Shown one piece after another: positions 23,794 to 34,729 of a stretch of 64,000 nt of DNA. This DNA is from Saturnia japonica (lineage: Eukaryota; Arthropoda; Insecta; Lepidoptera; Saturniidae), in contig CM065328.1 of assembly GCA_033032175.1 (NCBI GenBank), positions 9,114,690 to 9,178,689 of the forward strand. Reading direction: 5' to 3'. The stretch's first letter is position 1. Every line of letters starts with the position of its first letter. The notes beneath the pieces were generated by a model. It saw nothing but the letters and a program-made list of their open reading frames with translations. It was not told the origin of the DNA and did no database searches. A program made the translations under genes and the position numbers.

Positions 23794-23803
23794 AGAGCGG
23801 GGC

Positions 23804-24740
23804 ATTCTCGCTGAACTGTGGAATAGTAAGTAACGTGTTGAATAGTGAAAGTCTGCGTTAATAAGTTTATTATTTCCATTTCTTTATTTTCTCGATGACA
23901 GTTCTAATTTGATAGTTGTAATGTTGTGACCAAATAAGTAATGATATCGATGGCATATGTCGATGTCGATGACGATTCATCAGATTTTGATTAAAATAAA
24001 TAAATAAAGATTACCTGTCGTTATAACTATTTCGTTGCATTGTACCTATACCTACTTATTATACAACTGCTTCGAAAATTTTCAAGATGTTGGCATTATC
24101 AATCAAGAATACGTGTAACATCTTGTAATGAAATATAATATTAGTTAATAAATTTGTACAAAAGTATCCGCCATTAGTTTAGTTTCTTACATTTTGTAAA
24201 AAAATATCGGGTCTGTTATCGTGTTACGTTTATCGATATAGCTCCATCCCTATCAGTTTCTCTGACTCTGGTATAACCTTGTACGTGTGTAAACGTCATA
24301 TTTTTTAAAATAATGCATACATAATGTAAAAAAGACGCTCGTTCAAGTTTTCACAGGAACTGTCATCGAGAAAAAAAAGAAATGGAAATGGTATAACTAC
24401 ACAACTAAACACTGTTCCTGATTGCTGATTGCCGTCTTGCTGCTTATTACACTAGCTAAGTATTTATTTTATTTTGTAATAAATTTCTGATGGTCCTTGG
24501 TTGAAATGTCGATTATTTGAATGTTAATTATTATTGTAAAGCAATTGGTTTAAAACAGCAACCCTAGAGTTTCTTACCAATTATTCTATATGGAAAGTGT
24601 ATTTGAATTGATGATGAATTGGTATTGAGTAATTTAAAATACTGAATATAAAACATATTATCAATTACGTTGTATTATTGATATAATCTCACTTAACATT
24701 CGAGCCTTCAAACAATCGATTTGAAGTGATTATATGAATA
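23804..24740. other. Gene-free AT-rich stretch
   Basis: No feature recognised. Confidence 0.4.
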
Positions 24741-24910
24741 CCACACCAAGTCTACAGACGTGAGTTCAAAGTTGAAACCCCTGCGATAAGTCTGAGTTTT
24801 AGGTGAAAAAAAATATTGAGATGAAACCATAGCACGATGATAGGGCACTTTTTAATGCCCACTACCTAACGACTAGCTTCGTTGAAAAACTGTCAAGTAA
24901 CTATGGAAGT
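24741..24910 (+). repeat. tRNA-derived SINE copy (partial)
   Basis: Contains CTGCGATAAGTCTGAG, then GAAACCATAGCACGATGATAGG, the forward SINE body. The 3' part is diverged. Confidence 0.5.
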
Positions 24911-25286
24911 ACCTTAGTGATGGGTCCAACTGAAAATTAGTACCTATTACCTTCTTAAACCATAGCATGCAGCCAACATATTAACTACATATCTGTGCAT
25001 AAGCACATGTAAGTAGTAATAAATGGAAGCTTTATTCATAGTTACACACACATATGCAACCCTTGGGCCCTTAATATAGTTCCGTAATACATAATACTTT
25101 TGGATAACCACACAAATTGACCCACATACATTTACTTCTAAATTCATCAAGTACGTTCTTTCAAGTGTTGGCATCTGTGATACAATTTGTAACTAGGTGG
25201 TACAGATGCCAACGTACAGGTAATTCATCTATTCTAAGAAATAAAAATCAGTCAAGTAGCATTAAGTTTATCATCCTGCGGGTTTC
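24911..25286. other. Gene-free flank of the copia element
   Basis: Anonymous sequence; ends at the GTACT target site. Confidence 0.4.
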
Positions 25287-25291
25287 GTACT
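25287..25291. repeat. TSD of copia element, left
   Basis: GTACT here equals GTACT at 30996-31000, the 5-bp TSD typical of Ty1/copia. Confidence 0.85.
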
Positions 25292-25465
25292 TGTTAGGAC
25301 TTTGTTAATAAAAGTAGCGTATGGCCAAATCACTGCTTTATTATTGAAGAAGAAGACAATTTACTTAATGCACTTACAGTTCGTGCGGCTATATAGTGTC
25401 GGGGTTGCCATATATAATTCTATAAAATACCTTATTGAACTAACCGACATTCTCGTTACATAACA
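25292..25465 (-). repeat. Copia 3' LTR
   Basis: 174 bp; on the plus strand TGTTAGG...CATAACA, i.e. TGTTATG...CCTAACA in element sense. An AATAAA polyadenylation signal lies in element sense before CAGTGATTTGG. It lacks about 20 bp present in the other LTR. Confidence 0.85.
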
Positions 25466-25482
25466 CCCCCCCCCCCCCCTCA
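25466..25482 (-). other. Copia polypurine tract
   Basis: In element sense a GA followed by 14 G directly abuts the 3' LTR, the position of the plus-strand DNA primer. Confidence 0.75.
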
Positions 25483-25612
25483 ATAAAATATTTTATACCT
25501 ACTAAACACTATAACAAAAGTACATGAAATTAACACTACCTATATAATTTCAAAACCCAAAAAAAACACAACCCTAGCAACCCTAGTTAAAAAAAATGAC
25601 AATCACTTTACG

Positions 25613-27062
25613 CTAATTAAACAATTTATCCCTAAATTTCGTAAACTGAACCCCACCCAATGGCTTTGTAAACATATCACCTAGTTGCTCATTTGTACAA
25701 AGATAAACTAACTTAATAATTCCGGCATTCAACTTCTCTTTAACAAAACTTTGCTTAATTGCTAAATGTTTCACTCGACAATTACCAGCCATATGGGCTA
25801 TCTTCATAGTGGACTGATTGTCCTCATACATAGTGATAGGACACACAGAGAACCCAAAAACTAATAATAATTGTTGAAGCCAACAAGCCTCACTTGTGGC
25901 ATGACATAAAGCAACATACTCAGCTTCAGTTGATGACAGTGCGACTGATTGTTGTTTCTTTGTGAACCAAATAACTGTACAGCCAAAAACCTTGAAACAA
26001 CCGCCTGTCGTTGACCTACGGTCATCACTTCCACCCCAGTCACTGTCAACATAGCCCTCTACATTACTTTTATGCCTATAGTAAATCAAACACATATTCA
26101 AAGTTCCCTTTACATATCTTAATACATTTAACAATAACTTATATAATAGTTTACTTGCTTTTGCCTGATATCTACTTAACATTGTAACAACAGCACATAA
26201 ATCTGGCCTTGACCCTGATACAGCATACATTAAATTTCCTATAAGTTTTCTACACTTAAACTCTAATTCTTTATTTTCAGACTTTTCTCTTTTTAATAAA
26301 TCAAACTTAAAGTTTTTATCTATAGGTAACAATAATGGTTTACAATAGGACATTCCATACATATTTAATAAATTTTCCAAGTATTCCCTTTGACTTATGG
26401 TTGTACATTCTTTACTTAAATCTTGGTTGACCTCAATACCTAAAAACTTATTAATTTTCCCCATATATTTCATTTTAAACGTATTTAACAACTTAGTTCT
26501 TAACTGTGTTAATTCTTTTTGACAATTTCCAAAATAAATTACATCATCTACATATAATAATAGAAAAGTTCTCTTATAATTCTCACACTTACTATATAAA
26601 CAACTATCTTTCTCAGACTTTTTAAACCCCATGGATAACATAACAATATCAAAAGTACAATTCCAATATTTTGGAGACCTTTTAAGCCCATAGATTGACT
26701 TATTAAGTTTACAATACGGTTCTAAATTAACACCTTCTGGCAACTTTAAGTACACCTCTTCATTAATATCACTGCTAAGAAAAGCACTACATACATCCAT
26801 TTGACCTACTTGCAAATTTAACTTGGTGGCAACAGCTATAAAAACTCTAAAAGTATTTAATTTTGCCACAGGTGCATACAAATCATAAATATCATCACAA
26901 CTTTGTTCGAAGCCCCTAGCTACTAACCTAGCTTTAAATTTACTTTCATTGTTTTCCCCTTTCTTTTCCTTGAAAACCCATTTAGTACTTACAACTTCCT
27001 TTCCTTTTGGTATCTCGGATAACAATGTCCAAGTATTATTCTCAGTCAGCTGTTGGAGCTCT
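25613..27062 (-). pseudogene. Copia reverse transcriptase-RNase H
   Basis: Copies element RNA into DNA and degrades the RNA strand. The open frame is about 480 codons and is the best preserved part of pol. The reverse transcriptase starts near STKWVFKEKK and includes the ARLVARGF block, the GQMDVCSAFL block with the first catalytic Asp, and YVDDVIYFG with the catalytic Asp pair. The RNase H follows, with VEGYVDSDWGG, ALSSTEAEYVALCHA and YEDNQSTMKIA, and the usual terminal HLAIK...F element. The stop lies about 150 bp from the 3' LTR. It is joined upstream to the rest of pol only by frameshifts near 27065 and 27235, so it is not translated as a Gag-Pol fusion. Confidence 0.85.
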
Positions 27063-28372
27063 AATAGCCTCTTGCCATTTACCTGCTTTTTCAGAATTCA
27101 TCGCTTCCCTATAACTTTGAGGTTCATTTTCTAACACTATCATACCATAATCATACTTTCTAGGTTTTTTTATCACCCTTCCACTCCTAGTTTTTACTAT
27201 TTTATCTATCTCAAAAGTCTTTATCTAAACTTTCCTCACTACTACCTTCATCAGTAAAGAACTCCTGAGTTTCCACCTTCTGGTCAAAGTCAAATGACGC
27301 TCTCCCTTCCCATAATCCAGTACTACTGCTCTCTCTCACCATTTCTTCCTGACAAATATCAGATTGTTCCTTAGCCTTCATGTCCTCCATGTCGGACAAA
27401 ATATTATTTTCCTCAATCACATTATCCTTAACCTCACACACTGTTCTTTCGTACTTATTTTCATCATTATTTTCAATAAATACTAAATCCCTTTTAATAA
27501 ACACCTCTTTTCTCTCTGGATAATAAATTCTATAACCCTTTGAACCCTCATAACCTACAAATATACCTTTCTCACCTTTTGGGTCCCACTTAAGTCGCTT
27601 TTGCCTAGGTATGTGTATATACACACTAGTACCAAACACATGTGCCAACTCCCTAATATCATGATCGATACCTTCCCAAACCTGGAATGGAGTTTTCCCT
27701 ACCTGCCTGCTTTTGCTTGTCTTATTGAGTACATATACATGTTAATAGCTTCTGCCCACAGCTCTTTGCCCAGACCCTTTGCCCTTAACATTGACCGTGC
27801 TGCCTCTACCAATGTGTTCGATACCATAAGTATCTAAAAGCTGCTTTACTTCTTGATTAACAAATTCTCTCCCATTATCAGTACGGAGTACCTTTAGCAT
27901 CTGCTGAGTTTTATTTTGAGAACAGATAATGTATTTTTTTAACATACTTATAACGTCACTCTTGCACTTTAAAAAGAATACCTGTCTATAATTTGAAAAA
28001 TCATCTTTGAGTAATAAAAAATACTTAGAACAACCCACAGACTCAACCTCCATCGGCCCACAGACATCTGCATGAACCAACTGTAAAGCCCCTGTTGTAT
28101 GGAAATCATGCTCCTTGAAAGGCAACCTGTGCAATTTGCCCTCTAAACATGCTGAATATTGCTTGTATCCTTGATGAAATTGAATACCCCCGTCATTTAA
28201 GATATTCTTGACATAATTAACTCCCTGATGACATAACCTCTCATGCCATTCATTTAATGATAACACTACTGCTACATTATGTTCAAAAATGAAATCCATC
28301 ACATACAATGGACCTTCACGATGCCCCGTTGCACACACTTGATTGGCTTTTTCAAAAATACATAAATCTGAT
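27063..28372 (-). pseudogene. Copia integrase and linker, deleted and frameshifted
   Basis: Integrase inserts the cDNA into the genome. The zinc-binding HHCC part (WHERLCHQG ... YSACLEGK) and the first two catalytic Asp (VHADVCGP and LRTDNGREF) are visible at 28338-27742. Directly after the YGIEH stretch the region that should carry PQQNG and the catalytic Glu is missing, and the frame changes to one reading VEAARSMLRAKGLGK. The following C-terminal piece (27648-27211) has the copia block from AHVFGTSVYIHIP through KGIFVGYEGSKGYRIY. A further shift lies near 27235 before the reverse transcriptase. The enzyme is dead. Confidence 0.8.
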
Positions 28373-28911
28373 TGTTAGCGACGCATAGGCCTAAGCGTAA
28401 TGATACGAAAATAGCAATTGTAAATATAAGTTGTAGGGATGAATAATTTATACAAACAATCATAGATCTAGTGTTTCTAATGTTTCGAATGTGATACTAT
28501 AACGTGTAGGTATATAAGAACAGTATATAATGTTAAAACTTGTGGGTCTTGTGGAATAATAGTCCAAAAGTTTAATATTCGTGGTTTATTCAGACAGAGT
28601 ATCGTTGTCAAAGAGGTTACTTTCACGAATGCATCCTTCAAGGCTTGACGTACCCGCTTTTATATCAAAATAATCGCAGTCCTACCCGCTTTATATAAAA
28701 TTAATCATTGTCCTACCCGCTTTATACCAAATTAATCGTAAATTAATCGTAAGTCAGATTATGTAGTAATAAGTTTACAATATCAATTTATATGATGATT
28801 AACTAAATTATTAATTATGAATTATATGCATAATGGTAAATAACTATGATAACACTGCGAGTAATTATTATAAATCACAATCTCTGGACGCTTATGTGTT
28901 ACTTGCTAACA
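28373..28911. mobile_element. LTR-like unit inside the copia element
   Basis: Bounded by TGTTAGC at 28373 and GCTAACA ending at 28911, a 7-bp inverted terminus typical of LTRs, 539 bp long. No matching TSD was found, and copia sequence does not resume after it, so a neighbouring deletion is likely. It holds a 31-32-bp tandem repeat. Confidence 0.4.
28651..28745 (+). repeat. Tandem repeat, three units of 31-32 bp
   Basis: TACCCGCTTT starts at 28651, 28683 and 28714, each followed by a diverged ATA..AAATTAATCG stretch. Confidence 0.7.
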
Positions 28912-29340
28912 TATTTGTATACCACCCACATTCATTCTGCAAAACGGAAGGTAGTCACGTTTTTTCAAAGAAATGTTTTTGAGTAACCTTACAATAAGTT
29001 ATAAAAATACTTATAATTTAATAGAAATAGTCGCTTCAAGCACTAAAATCATATATCATCGATAATTCATATTATATAGAAGTTGTATGTAATGTATAGG
29101 TAAATTAGCCTTCTCTATATGTTTTGTAATGTTTGTAACATCAAATAGTGTGTATATACCGAGTTTCAAGACGTTTTAAAGTTGCAATGTTTAACGCTTT
29201 ATATCTACCTTGTTTATTAACTTATAATGTTAAAGTTAGTGTTTTTGGATAGGTATTTGTATCTACAATAATGTGAAATAGTTTTTATAGTAATTGAATA
29301 ATTATAATTAGGGATATTAATGCTTTATTAGATTTTGCAT
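28912..29340. other. Anonymous AT-rich block inside copia
   Basis: No copia homology and no open frame; part of the foreign material that replaced the protease C-terminus. Confidence 0.4.
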
Positions 29341-29509
29341 ACAAGTAATAATAATAATGTAGATAGAGATAGCGATAGTGCAACCACGAAGCACCCCCGC
29401 GGTTAGCGGGCATGCCCATATTTGGCGAAGAGCAGTACGGATAGAGATGCCATCGTCCGTCTCACTCTCCGGCAAACCAGATAAAAGGCGCGCTACCGGG
29501 GCCAACCGG
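29341..29509. other. GC-rich block of unknown origin inside copia
   Basis: Abrupt rise in GC with CCCCCGCGGTTAGCGGGCATG and related sequence; unlike copia, Jockey or flanks. It could be a fragment of another retroelement leader or of a host gene. Confidence 0.35.
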
Positions 29510-29583
29510 CCTCGCCCGATTGCATCCCCTGTTATGTGCTGCAAGCAAAATGTCCACGAGACACAAGCTTACGCTCTACAAGA
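29510..29583 (+). mobile_element. Internal Jockey ORF2 fragment
   Basis: CTCGCCCGA...GCTCTACAAGAT matches 1492-1566 of the nested Jockey copy nearly base for base, in plus orientation. No 3' UTR or A tail follows; copia sequence resumes at 29584. This is a rearrangement product rather than a normal LINE 3' insertion. Confidence 0.75.
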
Positions 29584-30591
29584 TAATGCAGTCAATCTAA
29601 TTTCCCCAATACCTACAACTGGTAACCTTCGTCCATCACCAACAATAATAAATCTATTTTGTTCTAACATCGTATTATAGATAACAAAAACATTTCTGTC
29701 AATCGTCATGTGCTCACTAGCTCCACTGTCAGCTAACCAACTATGATTACTATGATTTAATTCGTTCAGAAACGCGTTTACAACGAATGCATTACTATTA
29801 CTATTCATAACATTACCTTTACGCTTAGGACATTCCCTTTTAAAATGACCTATCTGGTTACATGTAAAACATTTTTTTATATTACTTTTACTGGTATGGT
29901 TATCATTACTTTTACAATTTTTAATAAAATGTCCAGGACGACCGCATTTGTAGCATTTAAAATTACGTCTACCTTTAGCTGTAACCATAGCAACATCTTC
30001 ACAACCGTCACTGCCTCTCGACTTCATTCGGTCTTCCTCCACCAATAGTCGACCAACAAGCTCATCGTACGACTGTCTTGCAGGATCCACAGACTCCCAC
30101 GCTGAGATGAAATGCTTGTACTTGTCCGGCAGAGACATCAGCACCTTTGTTACTATGAACTTCTCTGAAACACCTTCTCCAGCTTCCTTAAGTTGACTTG
30201 TCATCTCTTGTATATGAGCCAGAAATGTTGGCATATCTTTCCCTTCATCAAACTTAAAATTGAAGAAGCGCTGTTGCAACATATGTATACTCGTACTAAT
30301 TTTCTGCTCATAGACGCTGTGTAGCTTGTTCCACATATCTGAAGCCGTCCCACATGTTAAGATGTGTACCATAGCACCTTCACTGAGCCTCGTAACGATA
30401 AGACTCTGAGCTTTTATATTATTTTTATTCCACTCTTCATTGTTCTTATCAGTTTTCACTTCAGTACTATTTACTACTGAAAATACCTCCATGCTCCTCA
30501 TCAAAACTGATATCTGAAATTTCCACATGTTCCAATTTCGTAGTCCCTCCAGTTTGATGACTCCCGTGGTTGTATTCCCTTGCTGATCCAT
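29569..30591 (-). CDS. Copia Gag and protease start, truncated
   Basis: A 340-codon frame from an ATG 19 nt after an in-frame TGA-rich leader. Gag forms the particle that packages element RNA. The N-terminal two thirds is a typical copia Gag (UBN2-like) with LEGLRNWNMWKFQI at 14-27. Two zinc knuckles follow: C213-C226 (CYKCGRPGHFIKNC) and C241-C254 (CFTCNQIGHFKREC). The protease begins with WLADSGASEHM, catalytic Asp at 288. The frame loses copia identity at about residue 335, where it runs into antisense Jockey DNA, and stops. Most of the protease is therefore gone. The Gag part itself looks undamaged. Confidence 0.82.
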   Translation of the reverse strand: MDQQGNTTTGVIKLEGLRNWNMWKFQISVLMRSMEVFSVVNSTEVKTDKNNEEWNKNNIKAQSLIVTRLSEGAMVHILTCGTASDMWNKLHSVYEQKISTSIHMLQQRFFNFKFDEGKDMPTFLAHIQEMTSQLKEAGEGVSEKFIVTKVLMSLPDKYKHFISAWESVDPARQSYDELVGRLLVEEDRMKSRGSDGCEDVAMVTAKGRRNFKCYKCGRPGHFIKNCKSNDNHTSKSNIKKCFTCNQIGHFKRECPKRKGNVMNSNSNAFVVNAFLNELNHSNHSWLADSGASEHMTIDRNVFVIYNTMLEQNRFIIVGDGRRLPVVGIGEIRLTALSCRA

Positions 30592-30780
30592 GACTTTATC
30601 AACAAAAAATTTTTACCGTTCGACAACACAAACGCCTGTTTTTCTGATTAATACCTGCACCCGGTATCTTCACCTTAGAACGCCTTGCCCGACGCAGCCG
30701 CCACCGGTAAACTAACCAACCACCCACGCCGCCTCGTGTCACGCCGCACCCATCTTCACCTAAAACAGTGTTACGGCCTT
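30592..30780 (-). other. Copia leader
   Basis: GC-rich untranslated leader between primer site and Gag ATG. Confidence 0.6.
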
Positions 30781-30796
30781 TACTGGGCCCATAACC
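30781..30796 (-). other. Copia primer-binding site (half-tRNA iMet type)
   Basis: In element sense GGTTATGGGCCCAGTA directly follows the 5' LTR. Its complement, TACTGGGCCCATAACC, contains the anticodon stem-loop sequence of initiator tRNA-Met. Drosophila copia is known to be primed by a 5' half of this tRNA cut in the anticodon loop; the same is inferred here. Confidence 0.75.
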
Positions 30797-30995
30797 TGTT
30801 AGGACTTTGTTAATAAAAGTAGCGTATGGCCAAATCACTGCTTTATTAATGAAGACTATAAGAAGACAATTTACTTAATGCACTTACAGTTCATGCGGCG
30901 TCCATGGGAAAACAGAATATATCTAGTGTCGGGGTTGCCATATATAATTCTATAAAATACCTTATTGAACTAACCGACATTCTCGTTACATAACA
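30797..30995 (-). repeat. Copia 5' LTR
   Basis: 199 bp, same termini as the 3' LTR, with an extra segment around CGTCCATGGGAAAACAG. Confidence 0.85.
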
Positions 30996-31000
30996 GTACT
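30996..31000. repeat. TSD of copia element, right
   Basis: GTACT, partner of 25287-25291. Confidence 0.85.
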
Positions 31001-33622
31001 GATTACATATCATAATTAAGGAAAGAAGTATTGATAATAGAAAATCAACTCGGATAATATATAAAGGATAATGGAAACATAATAATAATGGATGATAAAG
31101 AAATCTTCTTGTAGAATATACTAGACATTTGTGTAGACCAGAACAGCTTGGAAGTACCCTATAAGTTTTGAGGATCGTTCAGGGAGTGTAACTTTTAAAC
31201 ATAAAGTGACTTTTTTACAAGAGTAACGGTATTTGATATTAATTTCAACTATATCTCAGGTCCTTTTGGAGGAAAAAAATTGAATAAAATATATTTAACT
31301 TTTAACCTTCGTGCCTTTCTAAGACTGTAAGGCTACGGGAAGTACTCTATAGGTTTGGTAATTTATATTTGAGTGTTAATTTTCGATTTTTATTCTGAAG
31401 TGCTGTATCTCTTTATTGTGTTTAACCTAGTAACTTGATTTTTTTACCATGTGTGTGAGGTAAAAAAAATATTACTCAAGCTCTTTCTGAGAACAAACTA
31501 AATATTTATGCAAAATTTCATTTCAATCGGGTGAGAATAACTGCTTCAAAATTCGATTGCATAATTTGACCCGAACATAAGTGCTTACATACATATAAAA
31601 TATTGCAAATTAAATAAAAGCTTGTAAAAAATAACGTTAGTGAAAACTATCTTAGTGCCAGACTGACAAATAGGATCCGTTTTTTGATTATTATGGGGTA
31701 CAGAACCCTTGAAATTAAGTAGGCGCTTTTTCTGGTTTCAATATATATTTGTGGTATTTAAAATCTCTTAGTGAATAAATAAGTACTTTATATCAAATTA
31801 TATTTTAAATACTTGTGCAAGTTCGTAGTAATATGCACGACAAAAGAGTGATTTAGCGGCGAAATAAGCAAAAGTGCAGGAACATATCGCAGACTAAACA
31901 TAGATCAATCTTAAACGAAGATATTCCGGTCCATTAAAGAGATTTTTCTTTAAAAGCCCGCCTTCCCAGTCTATAGTTCTACTGAAGGAGTGTTTGAACT
32001 GAACACGGAATTAGAAGCAAGTAACTACTAAATTTCATGTAGTAAGTACAGCTCTATAGATAAAAAAACGAACGAATAAATGAATACTTTTCTAAAAAGA
32101 ATAATACGCGTTTTATAAAAACATTATTTTCATATTCGAAACACAATACAAGATATCTACATATTTGTTGCAAACCATGATAGTGACATACGAGGTACTA
32201 TTAAAAAAAATAAGGAATTTAGTAACAAAGTCACTTATCCTGTATACTAAAGTAAAACCGAAAAACCCGTAAACCCGTAAACCATAAAACCGTAAAGTAA
32301 ACCCGAACAACACTAAAAAAATGTATGTGATGTAGGATTTTCAAAATTAAAGCAGTCGTGGAATTGGTGCAACTGTCTTATGATCAAACTTATTTTATTT
32401 TTTTGTTAAACTAAAAAAATATTAATTCTGGTCTAAAATAAATTCTTGACATATCATAATACAAAAGAAAATGAGCTTTGTTACTACTGGGTGTCGCACG
32501 TCATGACTCGAGATTTTTTATTTTTCGAATTTTATAATTCATATTGTCACAAAAAATACCTATATATTTAATGTACATGTCTCTAAGGCCCTGTGTCCAC
32601 CTAAGTAACATGACACGTGATCTGACGCGTAAAATGAAACTTGTGACAAATAAGTTTAAATTCAAAATAAAACACGATCGAGAATGTTTCGAGTATAACA
32701 CAAGACAATTTTTAATATAAAAAATATACATTCGAATTGAGTACCTCCTCCTTTTATTGTAGTCGTTTAAAAAAGAAAACCAACTTCAATCATTTTGAAG
32801 AGTTCCGTGGTGTATCTCCGAAATTGAAGGTTAAATGCCAATGAAATCCTTGAGTTATCCATCCTTGAGCTATCCCCAAACCCCAAAATATGTTAAATGT
32901 ATCAGTAATATATATTTCATTCCTTCACAACGACTTATGTTCCACCAGTTTTAAATCTTTTTTCCAGATAGGAAGGTCTATTATTTCCTGAATATTTAAT
33001 TTTTTTTAATAAGCAAGAGCTTATTGACTGTCATCAGGCAAAGACATTATCTCGAGTGCCTTTGTACTATATTATGTATCTGGCATTCACTCTAATTGGG
33101 CTATAGAATGTCGTGCCAGAGTCATGTCAAATTAATATGTGAAATCATTTTTTTGACACGCTTCTGCTTATATATGGACCCAGGACCTAACGTACGTTGT
33201 TAATGGCGTACATTTAGAAAATTATACGCCAATGCTGATAGTCGAAAGTCTTATATGTGATTTTCTGTGATTATTAACAATATTTTTGTTGCTTTTCATT
33301 GTTTATATTGCATGATCAAAAATTCCTTCAAATTGTATTAATAATCTCATACGTGACCACTTTATTATTATTTCATTGTATCTTATATTATGGTTACAAT
33401 ATACTTTAAACAATTTACGACCTCAGAAGGCACTTATGAACGTCAAAACACTGCTACCGGTTCGGAAATCATCTCAGTCATCGAGAACAGCCAATTTTTG
33501 TGTCAATGTTTTTTACTGTACCTATGTGTAATAATATTATTTTCGTGAATGTAGGTGTACAGAGGGAGTCACTTCCAGGCTTCACTATCATTTATGTAAT
33601 TACAGTAAAGTAATACTAATAA
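31001..33622. other. Gene-free stretch with repeat-like pieces
   Basis: 31490-31570 (CAAAATTTCATTTCAATCGG) and 32739-32880 (TAGTCGTTTAAAAAAGAAAA) resemble ends of common lepidopteran repeats in reverse. Two related blocks, GAAGTACCCTATAAGTTTTG (31153) and GAAGTACTCTATAGGTTTGG (31340), may be an old local duplication. No coding frame was found. Confidence 0.35.
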
Positions 33623-33700
33623 CTAGCGATCGCCCTATGGTCGAAATTCTACCAGCGACTTTTTGATCATAGACAGATACCGAAAGCTTTTGCTTCATGC
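33623..33700 (-). mobile_element. Helitron 3' terminus, second family
   Basis: On the minus strand a GGTAGAATTTCGACC hairpin-like segment is followed by ATAGGGCGATCG and CTAG ending at 33623, with T next. The same terminus occurs at 42860-42904 and 54731-54784. Confidence 0.45.
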
Positions 33701-34360
33701 ATTAATATAAACATAATTATAATATTAAATATGAACAAAAGTCATCTTAAAGTGCCAAATAAATTAAAAAAGCATTGCGCATGTGTGCTACATGCGTACA
33801 TGTGACAGAAGACTTCTTAAAATATGCTATGTCTCCTTCTCTCTACGTTATATCTTTCTTCTCTGTCATGTAAACAAGTGTGGCTAAACGTGACGCGTTC
33901 TTGAAATTTCACTCTCAATTCTAATTCAATTATCTAATCGCTGCATAAGAAGTTTTACTTTAATAAAAAAAAAAAAATTTTTCTCAGTTAATGTGTAAAA
34001 ATCACTTTACTTGCCTCATTGTTATTAAGTTAGGGTGTAAAGGCGGCACTGTGTGCGTCGCGTCCGCGTCACAGAGCAATTGATCGATCACTCGGTATTA
34101 TGTTTGTAATCGATTGTGTGTTGTTTGTGTACTTTTGTTAATGTTGTAAAAACTTGAAAAACAACAACTGTAAACATGTTTATCTTCTAATATTTACTTA
34201 TAGTTATTTAAGTGCTATACACGTGGGCAATAAAATGACGTTTGTAGAAATATTATTTATCCGTACAAAAAAATAAAAGTAGCTTAGTTCATTATTACAG
34301 GTGCTCTCAGTTGTAGTACAGAAAAAAATCTATATAGTAGTAAAACGATAAATGAGAATA
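33701..34360. other. Gene-free stretch
   Basis: AT-rich; no feature recognised. Confidence 0.4.
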
Positions 34361-34566
34361 TCTATATAAAATTTTTGTTTGTATGTCCGGATTTAACTCA
34401 ATAACCGCTTGATCGATTCTTATCAACTTTTTTACATAGGCAGTCTGTCATTTCTCAATTGATAGGTTATAAGAATTGTCAATAATAATATGAGTAAAAA
34501 TAAAATTACGGAATGTAAATAATTACTGTTCAATAAAAGCACGCGGAGCCGCGGGCACATCGCTAG
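34361..34566 (+). mobile_element. Complete non-autonomous Helitron, 206 bp
   Basis: Starts TCTATATAAAATTTTTG after A and ends CTAG before T, the A/T insertion site of Helitrons. A perfect CGCGG-AG-CCGCG hairpin (34542-34553) sits 9 nt before CTAG. The internal ATAACCGCTTGATCGATTCT resembles the conserved 5' region of lepidopteran Helitrons. No coding capacity; mobilised in trans by a Rep/helicase that is not in the window. Confidence 0.7.
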
Positions 34567-34700
34567 TTTTACATAAACTTCTTGTTTCCAACACAAAGAT
34601 TTTCATGCAACAAAAATAGGAAATATTTTGTTCTTCCCAAGGTTTAAGAAAAAAATATTGAGAACACCCATTGTTAAGTTAGCCAGTCGAATAAATTTAA

Positions 34701-34728
34701 CACGGGTGAAACCGTGATGAATAACTAG
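34701..34728 (+). mobile_element. Helitron 3' terminus (fragment)
   Basis: CACGG/CCGTG hairpin with a GTGAAA loop, CTAG at 34725-34728, then T. Resembles 1196-1223. A 5' end directly after the preceding Helitron cannot be fixed. Confidence 0.5.
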
Positions 34729-34729
34729 T

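Larger units (their letters stand above)
25292..30995 (-). mobile_element. Ty1/copia LTR retrotransposon, defective, minus strand
   Basis: Bounded by two LTRs (25292-25465 and 30797-30995) and a GTACT TSD. Going along the minus strand the order is: 5' LTR, half-tRNA primer site, leader, Gag with two zinc knuckles, protease start, a foreign block, integrase, reverse transcriptase-RNase H, G-rich polypurine tract, 3' LTR. Integrase before reverse transcriptase places it in Ty1/copia. It is dead: the protease is interrupted by 28373-29583, the integrase has a deletion covering the catalytic Glu, and pol has further frameshifts. The two LTRs differ by indels, so the insertion is not recent. Confidence 0.88.

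Noticed and set aside
28651..28745. CRISPR-like spaced repeats
   Set aside because: Three decayed units directly abutting in a eukaryotic LTR-like sequence; no spacers and no cas genes.
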